Shown: in pieces, positions 46,193 through 55,967 of the stretch | Layout of the letters: the number at the start of each line of letters is the position of its first letter | How positions within the stretch are numbered: position 1 is the first letter of the stretch | NCBI GenBank assembly: GCA_902561795.1 | Contig: CACERG010000007.1 | Span: forward strand, 1 to 64,000 | Length of the DNA stretch: 64,000 bases | Direction of reading: 5' to 3' | From: an uncultured Bacteroidota bacterium | GTDB taxonomy: Bacteria > Bacteroidota > Bacteroidia > Flavobacteriales > Flavobacteriaceae | Program-made: the position numbers and the translations under genes | Notes under the pieces: generated by a model | What the model saw: the letters and a program-made list of their open reading frames with translations, nothing else | The model's database searches: none | Told to the model about the DNA's origin: nothing

Positions 46193-47550
46193 TAGAACCC
46201 TAAAATTATTTGTGCAAAATAAAAAAACAGAAAGATTCCAAAAATATCATTAGCGGTAGTTATAAATGGACCAGTAGCTATCGCAGGATCAATTCCTTGT
46301 CTATTAAGGACAATCGGGACGAATGTACCGACAAGTGCAGCAACTATAATTACTAACATCATAGATCCAGCAATTGTTGTGCTGACAAGAAAAGATTGAT
46401 TTATAAAATATCCGAAAATAAGAATAACTATAGCTAGAGCAAATCCATTTATTAGACTTAGACCAATTTCTTTGATTAAAATATTAAATAATGATCCCCT
46501 TACTATATCATTAGCTAAACCTTGAACTATAATTGCTGAAGATTGAACTCCAACGTTACCTGCCATTGCTGCAATTAGTGGTGTATAAAAAAATAAATTA
46601 CGCAACAAAGGTTGCTCCATAATTGCTTCAAAATCTTGTAAAATAAAAACACTACCTATCCCTCCTAATAAACCAAGAAAAAGCCAAGGAAGTCTTGCTT
46701 TTACTAAATCTAATATTTTATCATCTACTACAACATCAGCTGAAATACCAGCTGCTAATTGATAATCTTTGTCTGCTTCTTCTTTAATAAAATCGACAAT
46801 ATCGTCGATCGTAATACGTCCTAATAATTCTTTTCTCATATTTACTACTGGAATTGCTTCTAGATCATATTTTGACATAATTTTTGCAACTTCATCAGAT
46901 TCTTGACCAACTGTTACATAGTCTACCTTTGGGATGTAAATATCTCTAACTTTAGCTTTCGAATTTGCAGTAATAAGATCTTTTAGCGAAAGCCTTCCTT
47001 TAAGTTGGTTCTTTTCATCAACAACATAAATTGAATGAACACGTGTAACATTCTCTGCTTGCGCTCTCATTTCATTCAAACATTTTAGAACACTTAAGTT
47101 TTCATTCACTTTTACTAATTCTTTTGCCATTAGTGCACCTGCTGTATTTTCTTCGTATTTAAGTAGATCACGAATATCATTCACATGTTCATCATCTGCA
47201 ATCTGAGACATTACTTTTTCTTGTCTCTCTTCTGGAAGTTCTTGGATGATGTCTGCAGCATCGTCAGTGTCAAGTTCTAGAACTTCTTTTGCAATTTCTT
47301 TTGCTGAAAGCTTTTCCAAAATTCCTTCTCTAATATCAGGGTTAACCTCAGCTAGGGCGTCTGCGGTTTTGTCACTACCCAATACTTTTACTAAATATGT
47401 TGCCTCATTAAGAGAGATGACTTCAATAATTTCTCCTAGATCTGCATAGTGTGCTTGTCCTAGCTTTCTTTTAATGCCAGAGTTATTCCCCTTTTTAATA
47501 AGGTCTTTTATTTCAATTATAAAAGCTTCATTAATTTGAAATGTTGCCAT
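46192..47550 (-). CDS. mgtE: MgtE-family magnesium transporter
   Basis: A 452-residue Mg2+ channel/transporter. The N-terminal helical superhelix domain (about 1-130, with ELDTDDAADIIQELPEERQEKV) is followed by a CBS pair (about 135-255, with YVVDEKNQLKGRLSLKDLI and IPVVNMRKELLGRITIDDIVD). Five C-terminal TM helices contain the conserved AAMAGNVGVQSSAIIVQGLA pore region. ATG at 47550 is chosen; it overlaps the rsmA end by 20 nt, while a longer upstream reading would extend deep into rsmA. Confidence 0.95.
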   Translation of the reverse strand: MATFQINEAFIIEIKDLIKKGNNSGIKRKLGQAHYADLGEIIEVISLNEATYLVKVLGSDKTADALAEVNPDIREGILEKLSAKEIAKEVLELDTDDAADIIQELPEERQEKVMSQIADDEHVNDIRDLLKYEENTAGALMAKELVKVNENLSVLKCLNEMRAQAENVTRVHSIYVVDEKNQLKGRLSLKDLITANSKAKVRDIYIPKVDYVTVGQESDEVAKIMSKYDLEAIPVVNMRKELLGRITIDDIVDFIKEEADKDYQLAAGISADVVVDDKILDLVKARLPWLFLGLLGGIGSVFILQDFEAIMEQPLLRNLFFYTPLIAAMAGNVGVQSSAIIVQGLANDIVRGSLFNILIKEIGLSLINGFALAIVILIFGYFINQSFLVSTTIAGSMMLVIIVAALVGTFVPIVLNRQGIDPAIATGPFITTANDIFGIFLFFYFAQIILGF

Positions 47551-48310
47551 TGTCGATCCTTTTTGCAATTTGGACGAAGTCAAAACCCGAGAGCATCTCA
47601 GGACGTTTATCAAAGATACTATCTTCTCTTAACTTTTCAGAAATATTAAGATTTTTTAAGCTATTTCGAAGGGTTTTACGACGTTGCTGAAAGCTTAACT
47701 TAACAATTCTAAATAAGAGTTGCTCGTCGCAGTTTAAATTAGTGTTGTTTTTACGTATTAGCTGAATAACTGCAGAATAGACTTTTGGAACAGGATAAAA
47801 CACATTCGGAGGTACTTCGAAAAGTAAATCAGTTTTATAAAATAATTGAGTGAGAACAGAAATAATCCCATATTTTTTTGATCCAGGAGACTCACAAATG
47901 CGTTCTGCAACTTCTTTTTGAAACATTCCGCAAAAGAATGGAATTTGATCTCTATATTGTAGTGTTTTAAAAACAATTTGGGTTGAAATATTGTAAGGGA
48001 AGTTGCCAATAATAGCAAATAGTTTGTTTCTAAAAATTTGATTTAAATCAAGCTTTAAAAAATCTCCTTCTATAATTTTACTTTTTAGGTTTGGATACTT
48101 GTTTTCAAGATATTCCACAGCCTCTTTGTCAATTTCAATAAGATTTAAGTCATTAGTTTTGGGAATCAAAAAATCAGTTAATGTTCCCATCCCTGGGCCA
48201 ATCTCTAAAACCGTATTGTAATTTTCAAAAGTTAAGGTCTCAGAAATTGACTTTGCAATATTTATATCTTTTAAAAAATGTTGGCCTAACTTTTTTTTCG
48301 CACGAACCAT
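47531..48310 (-). CDS. rsmA: 16S rRNA (adenine1518/1519-N6)-dimethyltransferase RsmA (KsgA)
   Basis: Dimethylates two adjacent adenosines in helix 45 of 16S rRNA during 30S maturation. ATG at 48310 gives 259 residues and the family start MVRAKKKLGQHFLKD. Visible motifs are the SAM-binding VLEIGPGMGTLT, the target-base motif GNFPYNIST (N-L/F-P-Y), and the C-terminal FQQRRKTLRNSLK. A 6-residue longer reading is possible but less typical. Confidence 0.97.
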   Translation of the reverse strand: MVRAKKKLGQHFLKDINIAKSISETLTFENYNTVLEIGPGMGTLTDFLIPKTNDLNLIEIDKEAVEYLENKYPNLKSKIIEGDFLKLDLNQIFRNKLFAIIGNFPYNISTQIVFKTLQYRDQIPFFCGMFQKEVAERICESPGSKKYGIISVLTQLFYKTDLLFEVPPNVFYPVPKVYSAVIQLIRKNNTNLNCDEQLLFRIVKLSFQQRRKTLRNSLKNLNISEKLREDSIFDKRPEMLSGFDFVQIAKRIDNGNISN

Positions 48311-48352
48311 TTGGGTTTTTTTTCTCAATTAAATAATACTTGATTATAAGGC

Positions 48353-48390
48353 ATTAGTCTAAAACTAATTATTTTTCATTTATTAGTTTT
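48353..48390. terminator. AT-rich inverted repeat after serS; possible terminator with two alternative hairpins
   Basis: AAAACTAAT (48361-48369) pairs perfectly with ATTAGTTTT (48382-48390), 9 bp around a 12-nt loop. The same central segment can instead pair with ATTAGT (48353-48358). It lies between the serS stop (48439) and rsmA start (48310), both minus strand. T-runs on either side are short and the stem is AT-rich, so termination is uncertain. Confidence 0.4.
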
Positions 48391-48438
48391 TGAATACTGA
48401 GTTATGAATTACTTTTAAATAATATAAATCCTCATTTA

Positions 48439-49704
48439 TTAAATCTTCTCAAACCCTGTATAGGGAGCCAGAACTTTTGGAAGATTAATTCCATTAGCAT
48501 CTTGAAAATTTTCTAATATACCTGCAATAATTCTCGGTAGTGCTAATGAGCTCCCATTTAAAGTATGTAGAAGTTCTTTTTTACCTTTAGAATTTCTATA
48601 TCTCAATTTTAGACGTTCTGCTTGAAAACTATCAAATGTTGATACTGAACTTACTTCAAGCCACTTACTTTGTCCAATTGAGTATATTTCAAAATCGTAG
48701 GTCAAAGCAGAGGTAAAACCTAAGTCTCCACCACAAAGTCTAAGAATACGGTACGGAAGTTTTAATTCATCCAAAATAGATTTTATATGACTTACCATAC
48801 CCTCTAAAGCATTTAATGCATTTTGCGGTTCTTCGATTCTCACAATTTCAACTTTGTCAAACTGATGAAGTCTATTTAATCCTCTAACATGAGCCCCATA
48901 GCTGCCGGCTTCCCTTCTAAAACAAGGTGTATAACCAGTTAGTGCAATTGGAAGTTCTTTAAAATCTAATAGACATTCACGATAAATATTTGTTATTGGA
49001 ACCTCAGCAGTCGGTATTAGATAAAGGTCATCTTTACCAATATGGTACATTTGACCTTCTTTGTCTGGGAGTTGGCCAGTTCCATAACCTGAAGCTTCAT
49101 TTATTAAAATGGGTACTTGGACTTCTTTATATCCCGCTGAAATATTTTTATCAATAAAATAATTTATTAAGCCGCGCTGTAATTTTGCACCTTTATCTTT
49201 GTAGACTGGAAATCCAGCTCCAGAAATTTTATTTCCTAGTTCAAAATCAATTATATCATGTTTTTTTCCAAGCTCCCAATGGGGAAGATAATCAATATTT
49301 TGTTTGGGCATCTCTGATTTAAATATCTCTTCGTTATCTTTTTCTGAATTCCCTTTTGGGACAATTTCGTATGGTACATTTGGTAATTGAATTCTTAAGT
49401 CTAATAGACTTTTTTCAATCTCGATTAGTTGCTCCTGTAGAGTTTTGGTTAAACTTTTAAGATTAATACTTTTTTCTTTTAAACTACTTACTTTTTCAGT
49501 TTCACCAGTTTTAAAGAGAGTCCCTATCTCTTTCGCAATTTTATTAGAATTAGCTAGATGATTGTCCAATTCTGTTTGCTTTTCTTTTCTTTTTTTGTCA
49601 AGATCAATAATTTTTTCAATAATTTTTGTAGAATCAATTCCCCTTTTTTTTATTCCATTGATAATGGATTTTTTATTTTCTTGAATATACCGCAAGCCAA
49701 GCAT
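48439..49704 (-). CDS. serS: Seryl-tRNA synthetase
   Basis: A class II aminoacyl-tRNA synthetase of 421 residues. An N-terminal coiled-coil arm (about 25-105) precedes the catalytic domain with motif 2 (PCFRREAGSYGAHVRGLNRLHQFDKVE, about 265-290) and motif 3 (LNGSSLALPRIIAGILE, near 388-404). TAEVPITN for Ser-AMP binding is also visible. It starts 42 nt after ribF, with its own -7 box candidate between. Confidence 0.97.
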   Translation of the reverse strand: MLGLRYIQENKKSIINGIKKRGIDSTKIIEKIIDLDKKRKEKQTELDNHLANSNKIAKEIGTLFKTGETEKVSSLKEKSINLKSLTKTLQEQLIEIEKSLLDLRIQLPNVPYEIVPKGNSEKDNEEIFKSEMPKQNIDYLPHWELGKKHDIIDFELGNKISGAGFPVYKDKGAKLQRGLINYFIDKNISAGYKEVQVPILINEASGYGTGQLPDKEGQMYHIGKDDLYLIPTAEVPITNIYRECLLDFKELPIALTGYTPCFRREAGSYGAHVRGLNRLHQFDKVEIVRIEEPQNALNALEGMVSHIKSILDELKLPYRILRLCGGDLGFTSALTYDFEIYSIGQSKWLEVSSVSTFDSFQAERLKLRYRNSKGKKELLHTLNGSSLALPRIIAGILENFQDANGINLPKVLAPYTGFEKI

Positions 49705-49718
49705 TCTGTTTTTTTATT

Positions 49719-49726
49719 CAAAAATA
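49719..49726 (-). promoter_or_regulatory. Predicted -7 box upstream of serS
   Basis: On the minus strand the bases read TATTTTTG, an exact TAnnTTTG match, ending 14 nt before the serS ATG. No TTG lies at ideal spacing upstream. Similar isolated boxes precede pdxJ and prs, which supports the reading. Confidence 0.4.
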
Positions 49727-49746
49727 AGGCAATTTTGTATTAACAT

Positions 49747-50673
49747 TTAAATTGACAAGTTTCTTTTACATGTATCCTTGTCCTTGATGAGTTGGTTTTT
49801 TAAATCTTCAACAGAATTAAATTTTTTTTCATCACGGATTTTTTTTAAAAAAAGTACTTTCAAATGTTCTCCGTAAATATTTTTGTTAAAATTAAAAATA
49901 TGTACTTCTTGTGTTTGATTAATTCCTTGGATTGTTGGTCTATTACCAATGTTCATCATCCCTTCAAAAAAAATATTATTGTAAAATACTCTTACAAGGT
50001 AAACACCCTTCGATGGGATTAATTTATATTGTTCTTTAATATTCAAATTAGCTGTGGGAAAGTTTATAGTTTTTCCTAACCCTTTTCCTTTAATTACAAC
50101 ACCATTGAGTTCATAATCACGCCCCAAAAATTTCTTCGCTATTTCAAAATTACTATTTAGTATTGAATCTCTTATTTTAGTTGAGCTTATGGTAATTGAT
50201 GAAATGTTTTCATCGGATACAGTTCTTACCTCAAAGCCATATTTTTTACCAAATAAAATCAGATCATCAACACTTGCTTCTTTATTTTTTCCAAAATGAT
50301 GATTGTAGCCTGTATACAGAGAGCTAATTTTAAGTTTTCTAACTAACACATCTCTAACATATTCAACAGCACTCAGTTTTGAAAATTCTAGTGAAAAAGG
50401 ATGGATTATGAGGTTATCAATCCCTAATTTTTTCAAAATTATTTCTTTTTCCTGAATTGTATCAATTAATTTAATGGTCCTCTCACTTTTTAAAATCATC
50501 CTAGGGTGTGGAAAAAAAGTCAAAAGATTTGCTTGAAGTTTTTTTTCTTTGGCATCCTTTACAAGAGCATTAATAATTTTTTGGTGTCCCATGTGGACAC
50601 CATCAAATGTTCCTATTGTAAGAATTGATTTTGATGATGAAGTGTAATTCTGAATTCCTTGGATTATTTCCAT
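49747..50673 (-). CDS. ribF: Bifunctional riboflavin kinase / FAD synthetase
   Basis: Converts riboflavin to FMN and FMN to FAD. The 308-residue product has the N-terminal nucleotidyltransferase motif TIGTFDGVHMGHQKI (about 20-35), the ISSTKIRDSI motif near 168-178, and the C-terminal flavokinase domain (GKTINFPTANL, SKGVYLVRV, GMMNIGNRPT). A TACTTTTG box (50701-50708 on the minus strand) sits 28 nt upstream and may be its -7 element. Confidence 0.96.
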   Translation of the reverse strand: MEIIQGIQNYTSSSKSILTIGTFDGVHMGHQKIINALVKDAKEKKLQANLLTFFPHPRMILKSERTIKLIDTIQEKEIILKKLGIDNLIIHPFSLEFSKLSAVEYVRDVLVRKLKISSLYTGYNHHFGKNKEASVDDLILFGKKYGFEVRTVSDENISSITISSTKIRDSILNSNFEIAKKFLGRDYELNGVVIKGKGLGKTINFPTANLNIKEQYKLIPSKGVYLVRVFYNNIFFEGMMNIGNRPTIQGINQTQEVHIFNFNKNIYGEHLKVLFLKKIRDEKKFNSVEDLKNQLIKDKDTCKRNLSI

Positions 50674-50771
50674 TTAAACAAACTATTCGTATATGTCAAA
50701 CAAAAGTACGTTAATATCGATTATGGAAGAATTAGTTTGTTTATTTTTAGCTAAGACTTGAATGAACGTAA

Positions 50772-53700
50772 ATGGGAAATTACAATGTTTACTACCATAA
50801 AAAGCCATTTATAATATTGGTTATTTTTCTCAGTTTATTTATAAATATAGCTTTAAGCCAAAACAAGTGGATTAAAGTAGAAATCCCAAGCCAAAATCTA
50901 AATTCATTTATTGAATATGATGAAAACTATTTCATAATGCCACAAGATTTGTTTAGAAAAGGTGCTTCAAAAAAGGGAGATATGATAATAGAAATTTCTC
51001 TTCCAAATGAAATGGGGGAAGAAGAAGTTTTTCAAATTACACCTGTACCACTATTGACTGAAAAATTATCAAAGAAATACCCACGGATTAAAACTTTTAA
51101 GGGTAAAAGTAAAGTGCGAAAAGATGTTGAAGTTCGTTTGAGTACTCAACAAGCAGGAATCAATGCCTGGATCCACTTTGAAAATGGCCCCGACTTATTT
51201 CTTCAACCTGTAAAAGGGAATAAAAATTTACACTTTAGTTATTTAAAAATAAAAAATCATAATTCCTCAAATTTATTTTGTAAAACAGAAATCCGAAGAG
51301 ATAAGAAAAAGCCAATACAACCAAAATTTAAGAAACAAACAATTACTCAAAGCATCCGTACCTTTCGGATTGCGATAGCTACAACTGCTGAGTATACAAA
51401 TTATTGGGGTGATAATAATCAAAATAATGGATCTAATAAGGAAGATGCTTTTGCTGCTATAGTGAGTACCCTAAATAGAATTAATTCAATTTTTGAAAGG
51501 GATTTAAATATACGTCTTGAATTGGTTTCCGATGAGAGTTTGATTTATGAAGATGTAAATCAAGATCCTTTTACAGGAAATTTTAGTTCTGAACTTCAGA
51601 GGACTTTAGATGATGTTTTAGGTGATGAAAATTATGATATTGGACATCTTTTTGACTACGGAGAACCAAATGGAGATGCTGGCTGTATTGGTTGTGTATG
51701 CTTAAAAGGTGAAAAAGGTCAAGGATTTTCTACTCACCCATTTAGGGATACATATGGAGGGGAATATCGCAACGATTATTTTGATCTTGATTATGCAGGT
51801 CATGAGATAGGGCATCAATTTGGAGCATATCACACTTATTCCTTTGAAACTGAAGGAACTGGCGTTAATGCTGAACCTGGTAGTGGATCTACGATTATGG
51901 GTTACGCAGGAATCACAGGACCTGACGACTTACAACAACACGGAGATCCCTATTTTCATTACTACAGTATTCAAAACATATTAAGCACTGTTGAATCAGT
52001 AAATTGTGGAAGGACTGAAATTTTATCGTCAGAAACCTTAAGTGTGGATGCGGGTCAAGATTATATTATTCCAATTGGTACACCTTATGAGTTAAAGATT
52101 GATTTATCTACAAATTTAGAGATAGAAAATTACACTTATTGTTGGGAACAACTCGATAGTGCTGAAATTACATCTAGCAATTTTGGACCTCATAACCCGA
52201 TTGGTTCAATGGCTAGATCTTTACCACCAAATAGGTCGTCTCAAAGAACAATTCCAAACATAAGGAGAATTTTAGAAAATGAATTAACAGAACAGAACCC
52301 TAGCATAGGAGATGATTGGGAAACTGTTCCGCTTATTGGAAGAAAAATGCAATGGGGCCTTACAGTAAGAAAGCAAACTCCTTCAGTATCATTAGTTGCT
52401 CAAGACTCAATTGAGATAACTTCATATGCAAATGCTGGGCCTTTTAAAATTAATTCTCAAAATGAATTAGGACTATTCTTAAAAGGAGGATCCTTAGAAA
52501 ATATCTTTTGGGATGTTGCTAAAACTGATCAAAATCCGATTGATGCTTCTCATGTAAATATTACTTTATCCACAGATGGTGGAGAAAGCTTTCCAATTGA
52601 AATTGCAAACGGGATAAAAAATAATGGATTTTCTAGAGTGATAATTCCTAATGAAATCAATACTGATCAAGCTAGATTAATGATTAAGCCAACTAATAAT
52701 ATTTTCTTTGCAATAAATTCAACTGATTTTAAAATTGAGTCTAGAGATTTAATTTTAAACCTAGATACATTTATAAAAGAAAATTGTGGTAGTGATTTAC
52801 AGCGTTTCACATTTGAAATAAATAAATATAATAATTTCAAAGAACCATTTACACTACAACTTAATCCTCAACCGCCAAACATTGACGTAAAATTCTCAAA
52901 AGCTTCATTTATTGAAAGTGATAGTTTAGGATATTTTGAATTCAGTGGGCTAAGTTCGCTCGATACGGGGGATTATAACTTCACTCTTGAAGCAATATTT
53001 TCTTCAGGATCCGAACAATTTCCATTTATTTTGGAGCAGCGTAATGATGAAATAGAAACTGCTGATATTTTGGCGCCTGAAAATAATTCAAATAATGTCA
53101 GTTTAAATCCTGTTTTATCCTGGGAGATTGATTCGAATATAGATAATAGTAGAATTCAAATTGCTACTGATCCAGATTTTCAAAGTATAGTAATTGATAC
53201 CACATTGGCAACATCACAATTTCAATTGGGTAAATTAAAATCAGAAACAAACTATTATTGGCGAATCCAAAGCCAAAACATCTGTGAGATTGGAAATTTT
53301 TCTGAAGTTTTTTCATTTCAAACGAATTCAATTTCTTGTGAAGATATAAATTCAGACGATTTACCAAATGATATAGAAGATGCTACAGAAAACGAGGATG
53401 GTGAAACCTTATCTTCTATAGAAGTAGATTTTAATTCTACAATTATAGATTTAGACGTTGTAGTTGATCTAGAACACACTTATACTGACGATCTTACTTT
53501 GTATTTGGAAACACCAAATGGAGAGCGTATTTTGTTAAGTAGGGCTTTAGGAGATGATGGAGATAATTATACACAAACAACTTTCAATCAAGAGGCTACT
53601 TTAAATATTTCTCAAAGCCAACCTCCATTTACAGGTTCATTTGTTCCTTTACAAGATTTAAGTATTCTATATGGAACTTCGTCCTATGGAACTTGGAAAC

Positions 53701-54614
53701 TTATAGTTTTAGATCAGTATAAAAATGATACGGGCACCCTTCTTCAATTTCAACTTAATTTTTGTGTTGAAGGAAATATCGAAAATAACAGTGACAATGA
53801 TTCATTTTCAGACAGTCAGGACAATTGTCCGTTTGTAACAAATGAAGATCAGTCAGATATTGATAATAACGGGGTAGGAGATATTTGCGACCTTTTTTCA
53901 ACCCAGAATATCTCTATCATAAAAAATGATGTAACATGTCCAGATCAGGATAACGGGACTTTATTTTTTAATGCTAGAGCTGATTTTATATATACAACAG
54001 AAATAAATGGACCAGACGGTTTCTACAAAACATTTGAATTTTCAATATTAGGTGAAGTTCTTGAAAATTTGAAGCCTGGTAGATATAATGTTTGTGTTAG
54101 AGTGAATAATTATCCTGACTTTCAATATTGTTACGAAACTCAGATTAATGCTCCAGAAAAATTATCCGTTCAAGCTGAATATAATCCATTTTTAAGTGTT
54201 TTAAATATTGATTTATCTGGCGGTAAATATTACGATATAATGTTAAATGACAAATCTTACAAAGTATCAAATCAGAATAATATTCAACTACCAGTGAATG
54301 AAAAAATAAATCGAATAGAAATAAGAACTGATAAGGATTGCCAAGGTATATTTGAAAAATGGTTAAATCTATCAGAAAAGGCAAGGGTTTATCCTAATCC
54401 AGTATCTGATTCAATAAAAATAGTTTTACCAAAAGATTCAACACCAGACATTTATTTATTTTCGGGTAATGGAGATTTATTTTGGTCTAAAAAAAGTATT
54501 AACAGTTTTTATGGACTAGTTGAAATTCCTATGCAATTTTTACCTGCGGGAATCTATATATTAAAGATAGATTATAATGATCATATAGAAAATCATAAAC
54601 TTATCAAGAAATGA
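50772..54614 (+). CDS. T9SS-secreted multidomain zinc metalloprotease (reprolysin-like)
   Basis: A 1280-residue extracellular protease with a signal peptide (FLSLFINIALSQ). The metzincin catalytic domain (about 190-415) contains HEIGHQFGAYH (zinc ligands H344, H348, H354, base E345) and the Met-turn IMGYAG (M376). After it come a beta-rich region, an Fn3-like module (about 765-850, ending VFSFQT), a proprotein-convertase P-like domain (about 889-999), a thrombospondin type-3-like calcium segment (SDSQDNCPFVTNEDQSDIDNNGVGDIC), and a C-terminal type IX sorting domain (about 1205-1280, starting ARVYPNPVSD). It should be exported by the SprA/PorG system encoded in this window. The 3' end overlaps the following lipoprotein gene by 4 nt. 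Confidence 0.93.
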   Translation: MGNYNVYYHKKPFIILVIFLSLFINIALSQNKWIKVEIPSQNLNSFIEYDENYFIMPQDLFRKGASKKGDMIIEISLPNEMGEEEVFQITPVPLLTEKLSKKYPRIKTFKGKSKVRKDVEVRLSTQQAGINAWIHFENGPDLFLQPVKGNKNLHFSYLKIKNHNSSNLFCKTEIRRDKKKPIQPKFKKQTITQSIRTFRIAIATTAEYTNYWGDNNQNNGSNKEDAFAAIVSTLNRINSIFERDLNIRLELVSDESLIYEDVNQDPFTGNFSSELQRTLDDVLGDENYDIGHLFDYGEPNGDAGCIGCVCLKGEKGQGFSTHPFRDTYGGEYRNDYFDLDYAGHEIGHQFGAYHTYSFETEGTGVNAEPGSGSTIMGYAGITGPDDLQQHGDPYFHYYSIQNILSTVESVNCGRTEILSSETLSVDAGQDYIIPIGTPYELKIDLSTNLEIENYTYCWEQLDSAEITSSNFGPHNPIGSMARSLPPNRSSQRTIPNIRRILENELTEQNPSIGDDWETVPLIGRKMQWGLTVRKQTPSVSLVAQDSIEITSYANAGPFKINSQNELGLFLKGGSLENIFWDVAKTDQNPIDASHVNITLSTDGGESFPIEIANGIKNNGFSRVIIPNEINTDQARLMIKPTNNIFFAINSTDFKIESRDLILNLDTFIKENCGSDLQRFTFEINKYNNFKEPFTLQLNPQPPNIDVKFSKASFIESDSLGYFEFSGLSSLDTGDYNFTLEAIFSSGSEQFPFILEQRNDEIETADILAPENNSNNVSLNPVLSWEIDSNIDNSRIQIATDPDFQSIVIDTTLATSQFQLGKLKSETNYYWRIQSQNICEIGNFSEVFSFQTNSISCEDINSDDLPNDIEDATENEDGETLSSIEVDFNSTIIDLDVVVDLEHTYTDDLTLYLETPNGERILLSRALGDDGDNYTQTTFNQEATLNISQSQPPFTGSFVPLQDLSILYGTSSYGTWKLIVLDQYKNDTGTLLQFQLNFCVEGNIENNSDNDSFSDSQDNCPFVTNEDQSDIDNNGVGDICDLFSTQNISIIKNDVTCPDQDNGTLFFNARADFIYTTEINGPDGFYKTFEFSILGEVLENLKPGRYNVCVRVNNYPDFQYCYETQINAPEKLSVQAEYNPFLSVLNIDLSGGKYYDIMLNDKSYKVSNQNNIQLPVNEKINRIEIRTDKDCQGIFEKWLNLSEKARVYPNPVSDSIKIVLPKDSTPDIYLFSGNGDLFWSKKSINSFYGLVEIPMQFLPAGIYILKIDYNDHIENHKLIKK

Positions 54615-55285
54615 GAAAATTTTCTGTTTGTTTCAGTATTATGTTTTTCTATTGCGTTTCAGACACTCACTTAGACCCTGAGAGTGTTTCTTTAATTTCT
54701 CCAAAAAACTTAGAGTCTTGTACAAATGCTGTTAGGATTAATGATACTGATCGTCAAGTACGTTTTGAATGGACAGAAGCTCTAAATGTGGATCAATATG
54801 AATTAATAGTCGAAAATTCTATAACAAAAGAAAAATTTATTTCTAATACACCTCTTTTAAATAGTTCATTAGTAATTTCAGCAGGTGCACCCTATAGCTG
54901 GTTTGTTCGTTCAAAATCAGATTTTACCTCGGTAACAAAAAACAGCGAAATTTGGCAATTTTATCTTGAAAGAATACCCACTGAAAGTCATATTCCTTTT
55001 CCAGCTTCGCTATTATTTCCTTTGAATAACACTTCTGTAAGTTTAACTAACGAAAATCAAATCCTATTTCGTTGGAAAGGTGCAGATTTAGATGATGATA
55101 TCGAATCCTATGACTTTTACATTGGAGTTCAAGAAGAGAATCTCAATCTTGAAAAAGAAGACATAAGCACAAGTCAAGTTTCTATAGAATTGGATTCCAA
55201 TTCAACTTATTTTTGGCAAATTAAGACAACAGATAAAAGCAATAACAGCTCTTACTCTAAAATATTTAGTTTTGAAACACAATAG
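54611..55285 (+). CDS. Fn3-like lipoprotein coupled to the secreted protease
   Basis: A 224-residue protein with a short lipoprotein-type leader (SIMFFYC, Cys about 15) and two fibronectin-III-like beta-sandwich modules (about 25-115 and 120-224). The second closely parallels the Fn3 module of the upstream protease: both start with a P-x-N-N phrase, have a Y-F/Y-W-x-I-x-T/S strand, and end FSFET or FSFQT. The start codon sits in the protease stop (ATGA), so the two are made together. No catalytic motif is seen. Anchoring, inhibition or substrate capture for the protease are all possible (inference). Confidence 0.8.
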   Translation: MRKFSVCFSIMFFYCVSDTHLDPESVSLISPKNLESCTNAVRINDTDRQVRFEWTEALNVDQYELIVENSITKEKFISNTPLLNSSLVISAGAPYSWFVRSKSDFTSVTKNSEIWQFYLERIPTESHIPFPASLLFPLNNTSVSLTNENQILFRWKGADLDDDIESYDFYIGVQEENLNLEKEDISTSQVSIELDSNSTYFWQIKTTDKSNNSSYSKIFSFETQ

Positions 55286-55900
55286 CTATTTACCATTAAA
55301 TTTATTCATAGCTTTATTTATGCCCTCTAAGCCAAAACATTCAATTGCTTCTGTACAAATTGAAACTCGCTTTTCCATTTTATTTTTTTCTGTTTCATCC
55401 CATTGATCTAAAACAAATTTTACTTGATCAAACGTTTTATAATTCTGTCCGATTCCAAATCTTAGTCTAGGATAATTTGAAGTATTCAGTTGATTCTCTA
55501 CATCTTTTAATCCATTATGGCCCGCTGGACTTCCTTTAGACCTTAATCTTAAGTTACCAAAGGGAAGATGTAAGTCATCTGTAATAATTAAAATATTTTG
55601 CAAAGGAATTTTTTCTTTTAGGGCCCAATAGCGAACTGCTTTACCACTGTTATTCATAAAAGTTGAAGGCTTAATAAGTAGAAACTGGCGCCCTTTTTTT
55701 TTAAATGAAGAATAGTGAGCTAATTTTTTTACTTCCCAATCTATTTCATTTTTTTCTACGAGTTTATCTAGAATTTTAAAACCAATATTATGTCTTGTAT
55801 TATTATATTCTTTACCAACATTTCCAAGACCTACAATCAAATACTTTTTCATGCTCAGTTTAGGTACCTTTTTTTTAAATAAGTTTTTTAAAAATTGCAT
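55286..55900 (-). CDS. pth: Peptidyl-tRNA hydrolase
   Basis: Releases tRNA from stalled peptidyl-tRNA. The core starts MKKYLIVGLGNVGKEYNNTRHNIGF (catalytic His in TRHNIGF) with TFMNNSGKAVRYW, the DDLHLPFGNLRLRSKGSPAGHNGLKDVE loop and FGIGQNYK. The chosen start at 55900 adds 16 basic residues (MQFLKNLFKKKVPKLS), which I recall from other Flavobacteriia; the alternative ATG at 55852 gives the classical 188-residue form. The stop codon directly abuts that of the convergent lipoprotein gene. Confidence 0.95.
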   Translation of the reverse strand: MQFLKNLFKKKVPKLSMKKYLIVGLGNVGKEYNNTRHNIGFKILDKLVEKNEIDWEVKKLAHYSSFKKKGRQFLLIKPSTFMNNSGKAVRYWALKEKIPLQNILIITDDLHLPFGNLRLRSKGSPAGHNGLKDVENQLNTSNYPRLRFGIGQNYKTFDQVKFVLDQWDETEKNKMEKRVSICTEAIECFGLEGINKAMNKFNGK

Positions 55901-55906
55901 TTTCTA

Positions 55907-55944
55907 AAATAAAAAAAAGCATGCGGTTGAGTTATCACATGCTT
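55907..55944 (-). terminator. Rho-independent terminator between rplY and pth
   Basis: On the minus strand AAGCATGTG pairs with CGCATGCTT (9 bp, one G-T wobble) around a 10-nt loop, followed by a run of eight or more T then ATTTT. It sits 23 nt beyond the rplY stop and 7 nt before the pth start codon, so it separates or attenuates transcription from prs-rplY into pth. Confidence 0.8.
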
Positions 55945-55967
55945 GGAATTTTGAGTAAAAATATTTT

